This document shows positions 32,114 to 39,830 of a stretch of DNA of 64,000 nucleotides, piece by piece; the stretch's first letter is position 1, and the number at the start of each line of letters is the position of its first letter. A program made the position numbers and the translations under genes. The DNA is from Agromyces protaetiae (GTDB lineage Bacteria; Actinomycetota; Actinomycetes; Actinomycetales; Microbacteriaceae). The DNA lies in assembly GCF_030866785.1 (NCBI RefSeq), contig NZ_CP133018.1:248001-312000 (forward strand). Direction: 5' to 3'. The notes beneath the pieces were generated by a model. The model saw only the letters and a list, made by a program, of their open reading frames with translations, did not search any database and was not told the origin of the DNA.

Positions 32114-35100
32114 GTGTCTCTCCGCCCGCCGCGCCTGAGCCCGTTGCTCGCTGCCAATCGAGCTCCGCTCGTCGCGCTGGTCACCGTCGCACTGATGATG
32201 TTCGGAGTCACCCCGTCGTTCGCCGGTTCCGAGCCTTCCCACGCCGAGCGACCATCGCAGATCGGTCTGAGCGGCGCGGTCATCCATTCAGAGCCGGTGG
32301 TCGGCCCGGTGGAGGGGCTGGCGTCGATCGCAGGAGTGGTTCGGGGACTGAACGGAACGCCGCTCCAGGGGGTCAGGGTCTCACTGCAGAACCACGGCAC
32401 TGGTGCCGCACAAGTTCGTGACGTGTTCACCGATGAGCATGGTGCGTATCGACGAGAGGGGCTGCTTCCAGGCACTTACGGCCTGGGCTTCAGGTGGCAT
32501 GGCTCGGAGTATCTGTCCGGATGGCAGCCGGTGGGGTGGGAAGGCGGGCCCATCGCACTCGGCCTCGGAGAAACGCGTTCGAACGTAGATGCCAGGATGA
32601 CCGCAGCGGGTTCGATCGCCGGTGTCGTCACCGGGTCGGATGGGCAGCCCGCTCGGTGGGTCAGCGCTGTCGTGAGGCGCTTCGAGCCCTCTGGTGAATC
32701 CTGGCAGGTGGGTTCTGCCTACACCGATGCGCTTGGTGTGTATCGAGTGGGCGATCTCGAGCCAGGCACATATGTGGTGGGATTCGAACCCCGCGAGCCC
32801 GTCGACGCCGGGCTGTGGTGGGGCGGAGCACAGAAGCGCGCGAACGCGCAGCGCTTCGAGGTCGCCGAGGGCGAGAACGTCACCGCCATCGATGCCGAGC
32901 TGCCTCACGGCGGGTCGCTCTCAGGAGTGGTGACGTCAGACGCGGGGGTGCCGCTCGCCGGCGTTCGGATTATCGCCTCCGGCGCGGAAGGGATCGTTCA
33001 ATCCCGGATCACCGATCGCGAGGTCACGACGGACGCGATGGGGAGGTATCGGATCGGTGGTCTCATGACCGGCGAGTACACGTTGACCTATCGACCACCC
33101 TACGAGGCGTGCCACCTGCAGCAATGGTGGCCCGATGCCCGCGATGAGTCAACCGCGCAGAGGATCCCAGTCTCCGTCGGTGCCGAGGTGGCGGGGCGTG
33201 ACGCTCAGCTATCGCCCGGCGCCACAGTTTCCGGCGTGGTGTCCAACGACGCGCAAGCAAAGGTGCAGCTCTACGAGGCGGATGGGTATCGGTATCCGTA
33301 CGGCCCGGCGAAGCACCCCGAGCCTGATGGCTCGTATGAAATCTGTGTCACGCATTCTGGCAAGTACACCGTCAACTTCGCCCCTTCCGACTCGGCATAT
33401 CGTGCGGAGTGGTGGGACGACAAGGAGACCCGGGATGCCGCCGACACGCTCGAGATCGAGATGGGCGAAGCGATCTCAGGAATCGACGCGACCTTCACGA
33501 CCGGAGCGACGATCGCGGGCAGGGTGACCGCCGGCGCCGGAGGGCCCGCGATGGCAGACGTCGACGTCAGACTCCATCGTGAGGTAGACGGCCGGTTGTC
33601 CGTCGCCGGCCGTTTCACAACCGATGCGAGCGGGGAGTACGCGTTCACGAAGGTCGAATCGGGCACCTACTCCGTCCAATTCGAAGCACCAGACGCCAGT
33701 GCCTATGTCGATCAATGGCTGGGCGGATCAGCCGACGAGGTCTCGGCGAAGAGGATCACCGTAGCGAGAGATGCCCTGATCGGAGGGTTGGACGCGCCAC
33801 TCGAAGTCGGCGCCTCGCTCGTCGGAACCGTGGTCGACTCGGCGGGTCGGCCGGTGGCGGGTGCACAGATCTCTTCGAGCGTCGCCGATGGCGACGCCTC
33901 GGCCAGAAAGCTGGTCACCACCAACAGTGTTGGAGCGTACGAGCTGCATGGTCTTCCAGCAGGGGAGTACACGCTCTGGATCAACGCGACAGGATACTTC
34001 AGCGACGTGCGCACCCCGCTCGAGCTTGCGACCGGTGCCCACCTCTCGGTCGGCGCGGTCGTGCTCACGCGGATGGCGACGCTGAGCGGCACGCTCAAGG
34101 CTGACGGCGGCTTCGATGTCGACGGGCAGGTCCTGGTGGAGCTGTACCGGTTCGAAGCCGGTGAGTATCGATTCGTCGTCTCCGAGTCCACACGATTGCG
34201 CCCGTTCTACGAGCCGGGAACGTACACCATCGGTCAATTGCGGCCCGGGAAGTACAAGCTCGCGTTCGGTCACGGTTGGAGCGGATATGCGACCGAATGG
34301 TGGTCCGACCAGCCGGATCTGGCCTCAGCCACGGTGTTCGAGTTGGCCGAGGGAGAAACCCGGTCGGGCTTCGACGCTGAACTCGCCGGTGGCCGGGTTC
34401 GCCTGTCCGATGTGAGGGTGGAGGGCGTTCCAGCGGTCGGTCATGAGCTCACCGCCACGGGATCGTCGTCGACCGCGGGCGCGACGTTGACCTACCAATG
34501 GTCGATGAACGGCACGCCGATCGCCGGTGCGACGGAACGAACGCTGCGTCTGACGCCGGCACACCTCGGCGCTCGGGTGTCCGTCACGGTGTCGGCCGGA
34601 GCGACCGGTCACATCTCCGTGTCGGCGTCCGCCGGGCCAGCCGCGATGGTCGGCGCCGGCACGATTCCACTGGAGGAACCGACGATCTCCGGCGAGGCCA
34701 AAGTCGGCCGAACGCTGACGGCGCACATCGCATCGACACTGGAGACCGCACATTTCGGTTTTCAGTGGTTCGTCGGAGATGCCCCGGTCGCGGGTGCGAC
34801 CGATTCCACGTTCGTCCCGGGCGCCGACCACGTCGGGCAGCACGTCTCGGTCCGGATCACGGCGTCGGCCCCCGCGTTCACCACCGTGGAACGCTCCTCC
34901 GCCCCGACCGCACCGATCCTGCCGTCGTCCGTCAAGGTCGAGCGGATCGCAGGCGTGGACCGGTACGGTACCTCGGCACAGCTGTCGAAATCGGTGTTCT
35001 CCCCAGGCGTTCCCGTCGCGTATGTGGCGAGTGGTGCGAAGTTCCCGGACGCGCTGGCCGCAGGACCCGTCGCGTACCGCAACGGTGGCCCGGTGCTGCT

Positions 35101-35845
35101 GACCGCCCCCGACCAGTTGCCCACCGCCGTGGCCGAGGAGCTCGCGCGCCTCCGCCCGGGAAAGATCGTCGTGCTGGGCAGCGAGGAAACGGTCAGCGGA
35201 TCCGTCGAGGCGGAACTGAGGAGGTTCACTCCCGGCACGGTGCAGCGCATCGCGGGGGTTGACCGATTCGCGACGGCCGTCGAACTGTCGAAGTCTTCGA
35301 CGCACTTCGGCACGCCCGTGGTGTATCTGGCGAACGGCCTCAACTTCCCGGACGCGCTGGCGGCGGGACCGACGGCGAACGTCCGCAACGGGGTGATCCT
35401 GCTCACCATTCCCGATCGTCTACCCGACGTGGTGGCCGCCGAGCTCACGCGTCTCCGCCCGGAAACGATCGTCGTGCTGGGCGGTGAGACCAATGTGAGC
35501 ACGGCGATCGAGGCGGAGCTCAGGTCGATCACGTCGGCGAGCGTGGTGCGCGTGGCCGGTGTGGACCGGTTCGAGACCGCGGTGCAGCTCTCCGAGTCCA
35601 CGTTCAGTCCGGGAGCCGACATCGCCTACGTCGCGAGCGGAATGAACTTCCCCGACGCACTCTCCGCCAACGCCGCAGCCGGGGGGCGGCCTGTGCTCTT
35701 GACGATTCCGGACCGGCTCCCCGACGTGGTCGTCGAGGAGCTGACCCGATTGCGACCGGCCAAGATCGTCGTGCTCGGCGGCGACACGACGGTGAGCACA
35801 CAGGTCGCCGCCGAACTCGCTCGCATCGGCGCTGAGGACGGATAG
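32114..35845 (+). CDS. Large secreted surface protein with carboxypeptidase-regulatory-like repeats and three cell-wall-binding (CWB2) repeats
   Basis: A 1243-residue exported protein. The signal peptide ends near PSFAG (about 37). Residues about 70-760 contain seven or so beta-sandwich repeats of roughly 95 residues, each with a GSIAGVV-like start, a GxYxxxxLxPGxY turn and a WW-type motif (EWWDDK, QQWWPD, EWWSD). Two Ig-like domains (about 765-935, TYQWSMNGTPIAGAT and FQWFVGDAPVAGAT) follow. The end holds three CWB2 repeats starting at about 942, 1044 and 1144, each with RIAGVDRY/F, FPDALAA and KIVVLG, which attach proteins to cell-wall polymers. GTG start with GGAG upstream. Codon use looks less GC-extreme than neighbouring genes. 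Confidence 0.85.
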   Translation: MSLRPPRLSPLLAANRAPLVALVTVALMMFGVTPSFAGSEPSHAERPSQIGLSGAVIHSEPVVGPVEGLASIAGVVRGLNGTPLQGVRVSLQNHGTGAAQVRDVFTDEHGAYRREGLLPGTYGLGFRWHGSEYLSGWQPVGWEGGPIALGLGETRSNVDARMTAAGSIAGVVTGSDGQPARWVSAVVRRFEPSGESWQVGSAYTDALGVYRVGDLEPGTYVVGFEPREPVDAGLWWGGAQKRANAQRFEVAEGENVTAIDAELPHGGSLSGVVTSDAGVPLAGVRIIASGAEGIVQSRITDREVTTDAMGRYRIGGLMTGEYTLTYRPPYEACHLQQWWPDARDESTAQRIPVSVGAEVAGRDAQLSPGATVSGVVSNDAQAKVQLYEADGYRYPYGPAKHPEPDGSYEICVTHSGKYTVNFAPSDSAYRAEWWDDKETRDAADTLEIEMGEAISGIDATFTTGATIAGRVTAGAGGPAMADVDVRLHREVDGRLSVAGRFTTDASGEYAFTKVESGTYSVQFEAPDASAYVDQWLGGSADEVSAKRITVARDALIGGLDAPLEVGASLVGTVVDSAGRPVAGAQISSSVADGDASARKLVTTNSVGAYELHGLPAGEYTLWINATGYFSDVRTPLELATGAHLSVGAVVLTRMATLSGTLKADGGFDVDGQVLVELYRFEAGEYRFVVSESTRLRPFYEPGTYTIGQLRPGKYKLAFGHGWSGYATEWWSDQPDLASATVFELAEGETRSGFDAELAGGRVRLSDVRVEGVPAVGHELTATGSSSTAGATLTYQWSMNGTPIAGATERTLRLTPAHLGARVSVTVSAGATGHISVSASAGPAAMVGAGTIPLEEPTISGEAKVGRTLTAHIASTLETAHFGFQWFVGDAPVAGATDSTFVPGADHVGQHVSVRITASAPAFTTVERSSAPTAPILPSSVKVERIAGVDRYGTSAQLSKSVFSPGVPVAYVASGAKFPDALAAGPVAYRNGGPVLLTAPDQLPTAVAEELARLRPGKIVVLGSEETVSGSVEAELRRFTPGTVQRIAGVDRFATAVELSKSSTHFGTPVVYLANGLNFPDALAAGPTANVRNGVILLTIPDRLPDVVAAELTRLRPETIVVLGGETNVSTAIEAELRSITSASVVRVAGVDRFETAVQLSESTFSPGADIAYVASGMNFPDALSANAAAGGRPVLLTIPDRLPDVVVEELTRLRPAKIVVLGGDTTVSTQVAAELARIGAEDG

Positions 35846-35860
35846 ACCGACCCCCGGTCT
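35844..35860. terminator. Small hairpin between convergent genes
   Basis: AGACCG (35844-35849) pairs with CGGTCT (35855-35860) across a five-base loop; it begins inside the stop codon of the surface protein and could serve both convergent genes. Confidence 0.45.
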
Positions 35861-35870
35861 CAGTCGCGCC

Positions 35871-38042
35871 TCATTCTCCGGTCGGGTGCGCCCGCGCCCG
35901 GTCGATGACCCACGCGTAGGCGAACGCGCGCTCGCGCCACGCGGCGTACCGGCCCGAGACGCCGCCGTGGCCCGCGGCCATCTCGATCTTGAGCAGCGGG
36001 TCCGCGCCGGCGTCGCGCAGTCGCGCGACCCACTTCGCGGGCTCGACGTACAGCACGCGGGTGTCGTTGAGGCTTGTGACGGCGAGGATCGGCGGGTAGT
36101 GCGAACCCCCGTCGTGGTTGCCGTGCACGTTCTCGTACGGCGAGTACCCCTTCATGTACGCGTACACCTCGGGGTCGTCGACCGGGTTGCCCCACTCGTC
36201 CCACTCGATGACCGTGAGCGGCAGCGAGGGGTCGAGGATGGACGTGAGCGGGTCGACGAACGGCACCTCGGCGAGGATGCCCGAGAAGTGGCGCGGCGCG
36301 AGGTTCGCGACGGCGCCCATGAGCAGTCCGCCCGCGCTCCCGCCCTGCGCGACGAGCCGGTCGGAGGCGGTGACCTCCTCATCGATCAGGTGCCGGGCGA
36401 CCGCGACGAAGTCGGTGAACGTGTTGCGCTTCGCGAGTTTCTTCCCGTCCTCGTACCACAGCCGGCCCATCTCGCCGCCGCCGCGCACGTGTGCGACCGC
36501 GAAGATCATGCCGCGGTCGAGCAGGCTCAGCCGAGGGATCGAGAACGACGGGTCGATGGAGTGCTCGTACGAGCCGTAGCCGTACAGCAGCGTCGGGGCC
36601 GGCGTGCCGTACTGCACGAGGTCCTCGCGGTAGACGAGGGAGATCGGGATGCGGCGCCCGTCGTCGGCGACGGCCCATTCGCGTCGCTGGGTGTAGCGGG
36701 TCGCGTCGTACTCGCCGAGCACCGGCTGCTGCTTGCGGAGGCGCCGCTCGCCGGTCTCGACGACGAGGTCCATGACCTTCGTCGGCGTGACGAAGCTCGT
36801 GCCGAGGACCCGCAAGGTCGGCTGGTTCCAGTCCGGGTTGCCGCTCACGCCGATCGAGTACAGCGTCTCGTCGGTCTCGAGCTCGTGCAGGGTGTCGTCG
36901 GGCGTCGCGTCGTCGGGGAGTCCCTGCGGCGGCACCTTCGCGATCGCGACGCGCGGCAGCCCGTCGCGGCGGTACTCGACGGCGACGAAGTCGCGGAAGG
37001 CGTCGACGCCTTCGAGCCGGACCGCGGGATTGTGCGGCAGCAGCATGCGACGTGCGCCCTGCGGGTCGTCGGCCGCGACGCTCACAAGCTCGAAGTTGAC
37101 CGCGCCGTCGTTGTGCACGATGAGCAGGCGATCCTTGCCACCCGCGATGACGTGCTCCACGTCGTACTCGACGCCCTCCTTCCGCGGCCAGACCACGCGG
37201 AACTCGCCGGCCGGGTCCGCCGTGTCGAGCAGCCAGGTCTCGCTCGTCACGTTCGACCCGGCCTCGATCACGAGATAGCGGCGGCTGCGTGTGAGCCCGA
37301 CCCCGAGCCAGAACCGCTCATCGGGCTCGGTGAACACACGGACGTCGGCGTCTCGCGAGGTGCCGATCTCGTGCCGCCAGATCGTGTCGGGTCGCCACGC
37401 GTCGTCGACGGTCGCGTAGAACACGTAGCGCCCGCTCGCGTCGAAGACCGCGCCGGCCGCGGTGCCCTCGAGCACGTCGTCGATCTCGCGGTCCGAGCCG
37501 TCGATCGCACGGAACCGCACGGTGTACCGCTCATCGCCCTCGACGTCGACGCCGTAGAGCATGACCGACCCGTCGCCCGTCACGTCGAAGCTGCCCAGCG
37601 CGAAGAACTCGTGCCCCTCGGCCTCGCGGTTCTCGTCGAGCAGCACCCGCTCGCCGGGCAGCGCCTCGTACGAGGCATCCGTCAGCTCGTCGCCCGTCGT
37701 CTCGGGCAGCACCGGCGGCTCCCAGTCCTCCCCGGCGGGCACGCGGCAGTGGATGCCGTACTGCAGCCCCTCGACGGTGCGCGTGAAGTACCACCAGGCG
37801 CCCTCCCGCGTCGGAACCGACAGGTCCGTCTCCTTCGTGCGTCGGGTGATCTCCTCGAACACCTGCTCGGTGAGCAGGCTCAGGTGGTCGGTGCGGGCCT
37901 TCGTGTACGCGTTCTCGGCGTGCAGGTGCGCGAGCACGGCCGGATCGTCTTTGACGCGCAGCCATTCGTACTCGTCGACCACCACGTCGCCGTGGTGCTT
38001 GCGCTGGATCGGTCGTTTCGGGGTCACAGGCGGAGTGAGCAC
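35871..38042 (-). CDS. ptrB: S9 family peptidase, oligopeptidase B-like
   Basis: A 723-residue prolyl-oligopeptidase-family serine peptidase. An N-terminal beta-propeller (about 70-420) limits access to peptides. The catalytic domain carries AQGGSAGGLLMGAV with nucleophile Ser at about 569 and AAGHGG with His at about 692. Family members cleave short peptides after basic residues in the cytoplasm; no signal peptide is present. The GTG start at 38042 is supported by TAGCGT ending six bases upstream, a leaderless arrangement. Confidence 0.9.
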   Translation of the reverse strand: MLTPPVTPKRPIQRKHHGDVVVDEYEWLRVKDDPAVLAHLHAENAYTKARTDHLSLLTEQVFEEITRRTKETDLSVPTREGAWWYFTRTVEGLQYGIHCRVPAGEDWEPPVLPETTGDELTDASYEALPGERVLLDENREAEGHEFFALGSFDVTGDGSVMLYGVDVEGDERYTVRFRAIDGSDREIDDVLEGTAAGAVFDASGRYVFYATVDDAWRPDTIWRHEIGTSRDADVRVFTEPDERFWLGVGLTRSRRYLVIEAGSNVTSETWLLDTADPAGEFRVVWPRKEGVEYDVEHVIAGGKDRLLIVHNDGAVNFELVSVAADDPQGARRMLLPHNPAVRLEGVDAFRDFVAVEYRRDGLPRVAIAKVPPQGLPDDATPDDTLHELETDETLYSIGVSGNPDWNQPTLRVLGTSFVTPTKVMDLVVETGERRLRKQQPVLGEYDATRYTQRREWAVADDGRRIPISLVYREDLVQYGTPAPTLLYGYGSYEHSIDPSFSIPRLSLLDRGMIFAVAHVRGGGEMGRLWYEDGKKLAKRNTFTDFVAVARHLIDEEVTASDRLVAQGGSAGGLLMGAVANLAPRHFSGILAEVPFVDPLTSILDPSLPLTVIEWDEWGNPVDDPEVYAYMKGYSPYENVHGNHDGGSHYPPILAVTSLNDTRVLYVEPAKWVARLRDAGADPLLKIEMAAGHGGVSGRYAAWRERAFAYAWVIDRARAHPTGE

Positions 38043-38048
38043 GTCTCC

Positions 38049-38054
38049 ACGCTA
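38049..38054 (-). promoter_or_regulatory. -10 box of leaderless oligopeptidase B transcript
   Basis: TAGCGT on the minus strand, six bases before the GTG start codon. Confidence 0.5.
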
Positions 38055-38081
38055 CCCCGGCAGGCCGGCGGGGCCGCCCGG

Positions 38082-38462
38082 TCAGGGCCCCTCGACGACC
38101 TGCCACTGCGCATCGCCGAGCGGCACGAGCTGTCCCTCGACGCGCTCGCCGTCGCGGGTCGCGGCGAAGTCGATGGCACCTGGCGTGCCGCCCACGATGC
38201 CCTCGCCGCCCGAGAACGTCGGCCCTTCGTACCCGAGCTCGACGAGCGCGTCGAGGCGCTGGCCCTGATCCCAGGTCCCGGAGAGGAACCCCAGCATGGC
38301 CGCCGCGGCGAGCGGGCCCGCGACGACGAGCACGTAGCCGATCTCGCGCACCCATCGGCGCTCGCGTCCTGCGATCGCGAGCACCGCGCCGAGCACGAGC
38401 ACGGCTGCGGGGAAGATGAGCGGCCAGGGATTCCACGGCTCGAGCATCACGACCGGATGCAT
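38082..38462 (-). CDS. Small two-helix membrane protein of unknown function
   Basis: A 126-residue protein with two transmembrane helices (about 13-31 and 39-60) and a C-terminal soluble part of about 65 residues containing a beta-rich GERVEGQLVPLGDAQWQV tail. No family recognised. Its ATG overlaps the stop of the LysM lipoprotein gene (ATGA), implying coupled translation and perhaps a shared envelope role. Confidence 0.65.
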   Translation of the reverse strand: MHPVVMLEPWNPWPLIFPAAVLVLGAVLAIAGRERRWVREIGYVLVVAGPLAAAAMLGFLSGTWDQGQRLDALVELGYEGPTFSGGEGIVGGTPGAIDFAATRDGERVEGQLVPLGDAQWQVVEGP

Positions 38463-38926
38463 CAGCCGAGGCCCTCCTTCGTCCAGTCGAGGTTGATCTG
38501 CTGGCCGATGTAGACGGTCTCGCCGAAGTCGTGGATCTGCGGGTTCATGCGGAGCAGCTGCTGTTGGGGCACCTCGAATCGCTGCGCGATGTCGAAGAAG
38601 CTGTCGCCCGACATCACGGTGTAGCGGATCGGCATGCCGTTCGCGTCGAACTCGGCCGCGCCGGAGGCGCCGGTGATCGGACCGGTGTCGTAGGCCGGTC
38701 CCGGCTCGTAGACGGGCGCCGGCGCGTTGGGCACCGGCTCGGGGGCGGGCGCCGGTTCGGGTGCCGGCGCGGGCGGCACGGGCGCCGGCGGCGGCGTGGG
38801 CGTCGCGGTGACGGTCACCATCACGGTCTCGGCCGGTGGCGGCGACTGCGGGAAGCAGCCGGCGAGCAGCAGGGTCGCGGGAAGGACGGCGAGCAGGATG
38901 CCTCGGCGCCGCGTCGTTCGTCTCAC
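38462..38926 (-). CDS. LysM-domain lipoprotein
   Basis: A 154-residue exported lipoprotein from GTG 38926, which has GGGAGA upstream; a longer frame to 39016 has an implausible N terminus. RRTTRRRGI is followed by a hydrophobic segment and the lipobox LLLAGC. A Pro/Ala-rich linker (PAPAPEPAPAPEPVP) spans to about residue 95. The LysM motif YTVMSGDSFFDIAQRF ... LLRMNPQ ... VYIGQQINL at about 103-148 binds peptidoglycan. The linker and anchor would place the LysM domain in the cell wall. Confidence 0.83.
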   Translation of the reverse strand: MRRTTRRRGILLAVLPATLLLAGCFPQSPPPAETVMVTVTATPTPPPAPVPPAPAPEPAPAPEPVPNAPAPVYEPGPAYDTGPITGASGAAEFDANGMPIRYTVMSGDSFFDIAQRFEVPQQQLLRMNPQIHDFGETVYIGQQINLDWTKEGLG

Positions 38927-39076
38927 CGTGTCGTGTCTCCCGCTCCGTTTCGCTCCGCCCACTCTATGCAGGCGCCTCGCCGACGTCCACGGATGCGCTC
39001 GGCGATGAGTGGACATATCCCGAATCTTTTAGTATATTAACAAACGGTTCAGGTCGATTCGTCGTGAAGGACTGCC

Positions 39077-39199
39077 ATGTTCACCACGCTGTTCCTGTTC
39101 GGCGCCGTCGCGCTCTGCGGGGTCGGGGCCACCGTCTTCCAGCTCCCTCGAGACGGCCATCGGCGCGTGCCGACCAGGCGGTACCGCACCCTGCCCTGA
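39077..39199 (+). CDS. Membrane-inserting microprotein, copy 1 (40 aa)
   Basis: A 40-residue protein beginning MFTTLFLFGAVALCGVG, a single hydrophobic helix, followed by a basic tail with QLPRDGHRR and PTRRYRTLP. GAAGGA lies five bases before the ATG. The design matches the next microprotein (36 residues) over its entire length, so the two are tandem paralogs. An AT-rich TTAGTATATTAAC stretch at about 39029-39042 is a likely promoter. Function unknown; the size and topology resemble small membrane regulators or type I toxin-like peptides. Confidence 0.6.
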   Translation: MFTTLFLFGAVALCGVGATVFQLPRDGHRRVPTRRYRTLP

Positions 39200-39283
39200 G
39201 GCCGGCTGCGGGTAGACCCCTGCGGGGTGGGAGGCCGCCGATTCGGTGCTCGCGCTGACGACGGTCGCCCGGCGGTCCAGCAG

Positions 39284-39348
39284 GCTCTGTTCTCGGAAAG
39301 ACTCTGTGCTCGGAGTTCTGTGCGCAGAAAGGTTCTGTGCTCAGAAAG
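39284..39348 (+). repeat. 17-bp tandem repeats upstream of microprotein 2
   Basis: Four adjacent units: 39284-39300, 39301-39314 (three bases short), 39315-39331 and 39332-39348; consensus GTTCTGTGCTCAGAAAG. The last unit runs directly into the ribosome-binding site GGAGG of the second microprotein, so the repeats lie in its 5' leader or promoter. Confidence 0.88.
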
Positions 39349-39358
39349 GAGGTGTGAC

Positions 39359-39469
39359 ATGTTCACGATCATGTTCGTGCTCGGCGCGCTCGCCGTGGCG
39401 GCGGTCGCCGCCACGCTGGTGCAGCTTCGCCGCGACGGCTACCGGCCGCTGCCCACCCGCTTCGCCTGA
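39359..39469 (+). CDS. Membrane-inserting microprotein, copy 2 (36 aa)
   Basis: A 36-residue paralog of the previous microprotein: MFTIMFVLGALAVAAVAA (one hydrophobic helix), then TLVQLRRDGYRPLPTRFA. Start choice is firm because AAAGGAGG, an almost perfect ribosome-binding site, ends eight bases before the ATG. The leader contains four 17-bp tandem repeats. The shared pattern MFT--F--GA...QL-RDG-R--PTR indicates duplication and retention of the basic C-terminal motif. Confidence 0.65.
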   Translation: MFTIMFVLGALAVAAVAATLVQLRRDGYRPLPTRFA

Positions 39470-39500
39470 GTCGTCGACCGACCCTTCGCCCGGGGAAATA

Positions 39501-39512
39501 GGGCGATCGCCC
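39501..39512. promoter_or_regulatory. 12-bp palindrome
   Basis: GGGCGATCGCCC is a perfect palindrome about 60 bases upstream of the small gene that heads the LuxR operon. Possible operator; no other support. Confidence 0.3.
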
Positions 39513-39570
39513 GATGGGGAGCAGGTGCCTTAGCGAGGACGCTGGAGGCATCGAACCCCAGGAGGGCACC

Positions 39571-39759
39571 ATGCAGCACTCGGCAGAACTCCTCGTCATG
39601 CACCTCCACGACGCCGACCTCCGGCACGCCGAACAGGAGCTGGAGCGCCGTCGTCAGGCGGGCGAGCGGGCTGCCGCCGACGGTGACTCGCCCGAGGCAT
39701 CCGTCACGCGTCGTCGTCATCGTCCGGCGGCGCGCACCCCACGCCTCGCGCTCCGGTGA
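39571..39759 (+). CDS. Small hypothetical protein heading the LuxR operon
   Basis: A 62-residue protein with an amphipathic, charged N-terminal helix (ELLVMHLHDADLRHAEQELERRRQ) and a basic C terminus. AGGAGG lies six bases before the ATG. Its stop overlaps the upstream candidate GTG of the LuxR gene (GTGA at 39756), so it may be translationally linked to that gene. No known family. Confidence 0.5.
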   Translation: MQHSAELLVMHLHDADLRHAEQELERRRQAGERAAADGDSPEASVTRRRHRPAARTPRLALR

Positions 39760-39830
39760 CCGGCGCCGCGGGCGAGGCCCGGGCGGTCGCGGGCCGCGCC
39801 GATGTCGGTGGCCCGTGGCACCATGAGCAG

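Noticed and set aside
35886..38513. 875-codon open frame on the plus strand
   Set aside because: Entirely antisense to oligopeptidase B; composition is Arg/Asp/Val-rich with no domains. A shadow frame of GC-rich coding DNA.
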